The notes under the pieces: model-generated
Seen by the model: the letters and a program-made list of their open reading frames with translations, nothing else
Told to the model about the DNA's origin: nothing
Database searches by the model: none
Position numbers and translations under genes: made by a program
In this document: positions 58,023-64,000 of the stretch, one piece after another
How positions within the stretch are numbered: the first letter of the stretch is position 1
Layout of the letters: each line of letters starts with the position of its first letter
Assembly: GCA_032622095.1 (NCBI GenBank)
Contig: CP136063.1
Span: forward strand, 29,204,987-29,268,986
Direction: 5' to 3'
Length of the DNA stretch: 64,000 nucleotides
From: Siphonodentalium dalli
Taxonomy: Eukaryota > Mollusca > Scaphopoda > Gadilida > Siphonodentaliidae

Positions 58023-59404
58023 GACGTTATCTTCTTGGCTCTTCATTTTCACACTGTGCTAATTAAAAAACCTCATTAATATCATTGAAACTCATTCTGC
58101 AGATATTTGAACGCAAGCATGAGTCTCCACACAATTATACCCCAAAATTATACCGCTATACATGCCGATTGTGGCCAGTGAATGTTCATGAATTAGTCGT
58201 AAGACGGCGTCAATTGACAGGTGACAAATCTGATAGATTGGATCAATCACACCATCGACAGCGTGTGTCGTTTGCGCTGAAGCAAAGATACCTTTGCGTT
58301 CAGCCGCTACCATATAAACTACCTGGTTTATAAAATAGTCTCGCTTGGTGAATAGCACCCCAAATGTCTCATCAGAACCCAACATATAACCCAAAATTTT
58401 ATGGTAACGTTTTTTTCTCGGCTGATAATTCATTGTAGGATCTCGGCAGCTGTTTTCCGGTTCATGTGGACGAGTAACCCTTGGGGAAATTGAAATATTC
58501 AAAATTGCAACAACCTACCCAAAACGGCATATGGCCGTACGGGTGTGATCAAGTTCTATTTAGTATCAGGAGTGAGAAATCACGTTACAACGTGTTTTAT
58601 GTGTATAAGTTTACACTAGATTTAAAATGTTACCTGCCTAACTTTCGTAGGATTATACAAAATGGCGGCCAATCTGGCGGCCATAAAAGATGATTTATCG
58701 GATTTCATAACAAATGAACTTCAACCGGATATCTACACTTTTGTAACGTGACTCGACTTGACCCTCCTTATAGTAAACTGCATTTGGTTTTATCACTACG
58801 AGGTGTGCACCCGCGTGCTAGCATACCCAACCGTTGGAAATTCAACACACATTATCCGTAAACAGCATCCACACACACAAAATCCCAATCAAAATAAGTC
58901 GAAAATGAAGTGTAATGTTAGGAAAAACAGTCCGAGCCAACCCTGAGCCGCATCACGTAGAGAGGTGTTGTGAGATGCATGTATACCAAAAATTATTGAA
59001 ATCGGTTCATATTTGTTAAAGTTATTAAGTCGGACAAAATAAATCGAAAAGTAAGGCGTAACTTAACAAAAAGAAAGTCGAAGCGCAATTAGCATCACGC
59101 GGAGAGGCGGTACTAATGAGATTGCATACAACACATTATTGAAATCGGTTCATAGTTGTTCGAGTTATGAGATCGGACGGACGGACGGACGGACAGACGC
59201 AGTCAATCCAGTATACCCCCTATTTTATTCAAAAGTGGGGGTATAAGAAAAATTGATCAAGCATGTCGATATAATTGTTCACATTTCGTTACAAAGCAGC
59301 ACTCAAAAGCGATGAAAAGAGCAATGGAAACGCAATGCAATGAAATGTATGACGCGTATTCGGTGTATAATATGAAGGACTGTCTAAACAAACACATGTT
59401 CATA

Positions 59405-60565
59405 ATATTGAGTTGTACTAGAGTAGAGCGGGAATCTGAGTGGCCGCTCCCCAAGACATCGTGTAGGAAATTATTTATCTTTTCGTAGCAGCTGGAAACA
59501 CTCAATGATCCAGGTACGCAGTATATAACGCGAGGTTAATGTAATAACTACCGGATTATGTATATAAGCCATTCGTGAGGGTGCGCACACTATGCACCAT
59601 ACGAGTGGCATTGTAATGGTATTTATAGTGACATGGCCATTGAGACAACGTGCATGCGTTATGGTCATAGACATCGACATCATGCTAAAATCAGAGAGCG
59701 TTCGTGCATGTGTGCATATATTTTACATAAATGCAATTGGCGGGTAAATGACTTGGATTGTATTCGATAGAATGGAGTGAACGCACTCAGATGTGTCATA
59801 AAGAAGAAGCAAAGTCGACATGGCTGATAGAGACTCATTAAAACAAGAGCTGCGTGTTGAACCACTTGATCCGAATAATGCGGAGTCTGAACAAGTGACT
59901 ACCAATTCCTCGGTCAATGTGGATAAGATAGCGAAAATTGGTCGAGAACTGATGATGATTTTCTAAAAAATAGTGGCATCCAGTTTTCATAGTACAAATA
60001 TCCGGAACGTGAAAACAATTTCAACAGGATATTCCAAACAGACCTGATGAATGATCAACGCGTCGACATCACAGCTGACGTACCAACAAAAAACTGGGTA
60101 ATCAATGCCACCTTCCTTGGCGGCTGTGCAATTGTATTTCAATTATATTATATTCTATTGCAATTATATTATATTATATTCCAAGTATGTCGTTGGTCAG
60201 CACTAGACTCAGTGCAAGACTTTCTTGACGCATTTGGGTCAAAAATACTTGCATAAATGACAAAGATAGATGTATACTAGATACTCGATGGTACAATACA
60301 CTCAACAAAATAAACGAATCCTTGTAAACCAAGGGAGAAGATCCTATTTCTGTTGTAATAAGTAAATAAGGTCATGTTGACCAAGACGCTTGATCTCAGA
60401 TCGACTCAAGAAGGAGATACCCTTATTGTCCTACAGGTTGTGCGTGTGGCAGCCCAAACGTCGTTAGTTGTAACAGATGACATCGATATATTTGTATTGT
60501 TGCTCCATGATTTTTATGTTATTTATCCGACCAGATACTGGTTGTCGCACCAACAAAAGAACGAA
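59405..60565 (+). pseudogene. Segment P pseudogene, copy D (unit 2)
   Basis: Copy of 53,150-54,310 with only a few base changes (for example PTKNWVIN for PTQNWVIN). Confidence 0.6.
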
Positions 60566-61309
60566 CAATAATCGCCAATGAATTGCTGATAGTTCGCACG
60601 GCATGTGAGCAACGCACGGACTTACATGGTGTGATACCGTCGCGGCTCTTCGTTGAATAGGACAATATACTGCACTTAAAATTCCCAAAGTTTGAAATCA
60701 CACTCTAATATATTATTTGTAACAATAGGGAGAGTTGTAGACGACGCTAGACCAGTTAGTTTGGATTATTAAGGACAACCAAATTGCCAATCAACCAGAG
60801 GCTCGGTGGAAAATATGGTCAAACAACCGACGAAGCGTTAATTGAAAGTATCAAACGCGTTCACTTACACGTATGTGTATGGAGACATATTTATAGGAGA
60901 ACGTACGATTGTCTGCGAAACCGAAAGTAGATGTTTGAACCAATCACATTACAACAATAAAATCTGGTTGCTCATCTTCTGTCAGCACATCAAGTAAATG
61001 CTTCTTATTTTTGACACTCTGAAGTTCATATTCAACAAGGTGATCTTGCGATTACTGGAATTCCTCTGCTGTTTCCTGTCATCATTTGTTCCATTGTCAC
61101 TTTCATTCAGGATAGTATTAATAGCAGTGACAATGATCGTGGAATCATTCTGGTCGTCAAATACATTTGTATGTTGTTTTTTATTGCATTATTTACAGTT
61201 CTGAGAAAACTGAGCTGTCCATATTAATTTGAAAAATAAGATCAAGCCAGAATGAATTGTAACTGGCAAAACACTTCAATAGAAAATGTTAGACTTAATT
61301 AAGAAAAAA

Positions 61310-61741
61310 AAACTCGTCCAGGAAGCATTCAGACATGGCATAGCGAGTGGTTGAACTCAATCGCCCAATAGATATCTCCATTCTACGAAACCAGATTTTA
61401 AATATTTCTTGTGCAAAACAGAGAACGCCTGTGTTGAATGGTTTGTATTTGCGGAACAAAGTAGGCCTTCATTTATTGGCCAATAACATTTCTTTAAATG
61501 CGGTGCTGCGATGTCGAATATAAAACAGAACAATGTGGATGATGTTAAGCGTGCACAGACTGCATTTAGCGTCTTTGTTCCGAGGAATTAATCGATTCCG
61601 GTTCACTGACTCCAGTCACTCGGCACAAGTCACGATATATGCGGGACAATATTCATATACTGTCGATATCACATATGCGATCCGATAGTTCACTCGGATC
61701 TGATATTTGTGCGACAGTATTCGCACGCATGCTCTGGAAAT
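61310..61741. other. Upstream region of the plus-strand ZNF gene
   Basis: No recognisable promoter. From about 61,640 degenerate finger pieces appear across frames (DICGTIFIY; SDICATVFA), so the coding array once extended further 5'. An upstream exon could splice in, but I cannot place it. Confidence 0.45.
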
Positions 61742-62656
61742 ATGACTGCACACATAAATATAATCCATGCTGGTGATAGACCTTTTCAAAGCGATATATG
61801 CGAAAAATCAAGCACCCTGACGGAACACAAGATTATTAACACAAGCGACCATCCACAACATGAGTGTGATATATGTGGGAAAATATTCGCACAATCTAGA
61901 TATCTGACCAGACATAAGAGAATTCACACAGGTGATCGACCATTTCAATGCGATATATGTGAGAAATCGTTCACTCATTCGACTACTCTGTCGGAACACA
62001 AGATAATTCACACAGGAGGTCATCCACATGTCTGTGATATATGTGGGAAAATATTCACATGCTCTAGATATCTGACTAGACATAAGAGGGTTCACACAGA
62101 TGATCGACCTTATCAGTGTGATATATGTGCGAAATGGTTCCCTCTGTTAAGTACTCTGACACAACATAGGAAAATCCATATAGACTCACTCAAGTGTGAT
62201 ATATGCGGGAAACTATTCGCACTCTCTGGAAATCTCACAGTACATAAGAGAATTCACACTGGTGACCGGCCATATGAGTGCGATTTATGTCCGAAATCTT
62301 TCACTGACGCGGGTAAACTGGCGAGACACAAAATGATTCACACAGGAGACCGCCCATACAAGTGTGATGTCTGTGGGAAGTTATTTGAACGCCCAGCGCA
62401 TCTGATTGTGCATGAGAGAATCCACACTGGTGATCGACCTTTTCAGTGCGATGTGTGTGAGAAATCATTCACTGACCCTAATTACCTGACACAACATAAG
62501 CGAATCCACACGGGTGATCGTCCGTATCAATGCGACGTATGTAAGAAAAAGTTTACTCAGTCAAGTTCTCTAACGCGACATAGGAAAACACATAAACATA
62601 CAATAGCTCACACGAGTGTGATGTATGGCGACAGTCCACACGCTATGGACATCTGA
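61742..62656 (+). CDS. C2H2 zinc-finger protein, nine intact fingers (ZNF gene 5)
   Basis: Open frame of 304 codons from ATG 61,742 (MTAHINIIHAGDR); a GTG 33 bp upstream opens the same frame but is unlikely as a start. The first two repeats are degenerate: the tail of one finger (AHINIIHAGDR) and PFQSDICEKSSTLTEHKI, which lacks the first C and a few residues. Nine intact C-x2-C-x12-H-x3-H fingers follow, from CDICGKIFAQSRYLTRHK to CDVCKKKFTQSSSLTRHR, mostly joined by TGDRPY/F linkers. One linker is shortened (HIDSLKC). A ~20-residue tail follows. Linkers use R (TGDRPY) rather than the K of the minus-strand genes, the same as the finger remnants in the 5.2-kb element, so this gene is closer to the element's source. 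Probable nuclear DNA-binding protein, target unknown. The damaged 5' end leaves doubt that the start is authentic. Confidence 0.83.
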   Translation: MTAHINIIHAGDRPFQSDICEKSSTLTEHKIINTSDHPQHECDICGKIFAQSRYLTRHKRIHTGDRPFQCDICEKSFTHSTTLSEHKIIHTGGHPHVCDICGKIFTCSRYLTRHKRVHTDDRPYQCDICAKWFPLLSTLTQHRKIHIDSLKCDICGKLFALSGNLTVHKRIHTGDRPYECDLCPKSFTDAGKLARHKMIHTGDRPYKCDVCGKLFERPAHLIVHERIHTGDRPFQCDVCEKSFTDPNYLTQHKRIHTGDRPYQCDVCKKKFTQSSSLTRHRKTHKHTIAHTSVMYGDSPHAMDI

Positions 62657-63650
62657 ATGTACATATGGTGACAGTCCATAAGCTAGTCTGCACTGTTTAG
62701 AATTGTTTTAGTCCTGACGACAAGTCTTACAATAGCTCTATTTTATGAGTTAGTACATCCGAGATGGTAATATATAGGTAGATAGGGAATATTCAAGACC
62801 GCTAGTTAATATCTAATTTATCTATTTTTGGTTCTTGAATGGATGTAAACTCCAAAAGAGTTGTAGTTTCCGAAAACGTGACGTTTATAACATGAATGCT
62901 ATACAATTGAAAACAAATTGTATTAGTATGAGGGTTAGAGAACTTTAAAATTTACCGGCATAACTCACTCCAAGGAGAAATGTTCACTGCCATTCGTTAG
63001 TGATACTATTTGTGTAAATATATATGCAACAAATAATAATACAGAAACGAAAGTATGGCACACAGTACCATAAAACCACTTTAAAATGTCAATACAAAAC
63101 AATTCGCATTATTATGGGGAATCTGATACCGGTATGTTATATTCGAAACCTGTACATGAAGTAAGAACTGTCTGACTTGCTACTGGTTTGAGAAATTATT
63201 TATCCTGAGTTTGCAAAACATCAGAATAATATACGTGTACACATCGTGTAATAATGTACACACCATGTAATAATATACACACCATGTAATAACATGCACG
63301 TCATGTAATAATATACACACCATGTTTTATGATGCACATTTTATCAATTATGTATACAACAGTCAAAATGTTTAAATATAATGTGAATATTTTAATTTTG
63401 TATAAACGTATTTTATGGTGAAATTTGAATTTTCTGGCAGCCTGGAAATGACAGCTCTCCCTTCTACAATATACGAGCGTGGTTCACAGTTATTGATATA
63501 TAATGAACTCGAACAAACTGGTATTTTATCAATTTCGTCATAGCAATAAAATAGTCTTTTTTCTTTGGTGAAATAACCGGAAATTTAAAATAATGGACAA
63601 TATTTTGCTCAATTCCTCCTAAGGCAAGAACAAATATAAAAACTCATTCA
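62657..63650. other. 3' flank of ZNF gene 5
   Basis: No further gene. It holds a short tandem repeat at 63,240-63,325 (ACACCATGTAATAATATAC, about four units of ~22 bp). AATAAA-like signals are present but not diagnostic. Confidence 0.5.
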
Positions 63651-63835
63651 AGATGGATTATCTCATGAAATAACAAATTTGAAATAGTTTCGTGTGTATA
63701 AAATAATAAATATGAACTGAAGACCCCTGTCCGGAAAGGCTTCTATCAATTAATATTGATTTTATTTCGAATATTTTATTTGGACAGTTTATTTGTCTAT
63801 TTTTAGAACAGACCATTCGGGTAATACCACATTGT
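63651..63835 (-). mobile_element. MITE copy 14, truncated
   Basis: AGATGGATTATCTCATGAA, then TGTGTATAAAATAATAAATA and TGTCCGGAAAGGCTTCTATC, ending near ATACCACATTGTGG. The TTAA at its left end is mutated to TTCA. More diverged than the others. Confidence 0.8.
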
Positions 63836-64000
63836 GGCGTAGGGCATTATGCTTTTCCTATATATTGGGTATATACAATAATGGTAGTAAAAATGTAGTA
63901 AAACTGTCGTAATGATAAGAATTCATAAAATTGTAGTGATAGTGTGTTGAGAGATGAGATTATTGTGTGTGTATATAAACACATAAGAGCTTTTGAGTTG
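63836..64000. other. Window end, nothing recognised
   Basis: AT-rich, no coding signal. Confidence 0.5.

Larger units (their letters stand above)
54989..61243. repeat. 6,255-bp tandem duplication, unit 2
   Basis: Near-identical to 48,734-54,988; homology runs ~65 bp further to about 61,309, where TTAAGAAAAAAA is followed by unique sequence. Contents mirror unit 1: candidate element 55,778-58,361, open frame 55,976-56,278, Myb/SANT fragment 57,846-58,022, GGAC insertion 58,785-59,240, pseudogene 59,405-60,565. Confidence 0.95.

Overview
The window is animal nuclear DNA: AT-rich, with no operons, GT-AG intron signals, C2H2 zinc-finger (ZNF) genes and densely nested eukaryotic transposons (DIRS-type and LINE retroelements, hAT, Helitron, TTAA-type MITEs). 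DIRS/Ngaro-like recombinases with SGNH hydrolases and TGDKPY/TGDRPY finger linkers suit a marine invertebrate such as a mollusc, brachiopod or lancelet, but I cannot fix the species. I see no rRNA, tRNA or CRISPR.

Layout. 1-7,070: a three-layer nest. A LINE reverse transcriptase gene (minus strand) was hit by a ~520-bp TTAA-site MITE, which was then hit by a 5.2-kb element (1,479-6,724) flanked by the 8-bp duplication ACAGGAGT. The arms of that element (>1.5 kb each) are inverted arrays of decayed C2H2 fingers behind a terminal minisatellite. The end of a second copy fills 1-773. This is the most unusual object in the window. 7,070-8,680: three more MITEs. 8,690-11,570: ZNF block 1 with an intact 13-finger gene (minus strand). 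12,770-14,041: dead L2/CR1-like LINE. 14,500-16,140: an odd finger array joined to a tyrosine-recombinase/SGNH retroelement fragment. 16,590-23,190: minisatellites and repeats without recognisable genes. 23,490-27,905: a 5'-truncated DIRS-order element (Gag end, RT, RNase H, tyrosine recombinase, split direct repeats). 29,665-32,580: ZNF block 2, a pseudogene split by a MITE inside a finger. 32,630-38,680: nested insertions (MITE in hairpin element; hAT with a BED exon; Helitron) into a multicopy pseudogene of an uncharacterised family. 38,745-41,120: ZNF block 3, frameshifted. 41,284-43,070: head-to-head MITEs and a second odd finger array. 43,700-46,050: simple repeats, a GC-rich palindrome and an unrecognised open frame. 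46,250-61,309: an older diverged segment followed by two almost identical 6,255-bp tandem copies. 61,742-62,656: an intact ZNF gene of a different subtype (plus strand).

Only the two intact ZNF frames (10,122-11,258 and 61,742-62,656) look like functional host genes. They probably encode sequence-specific DNA-binding nuclear proteins. Most of the rest is mobile-element sediment, and repeat boundaries with target-site duplications give a relative order of events.
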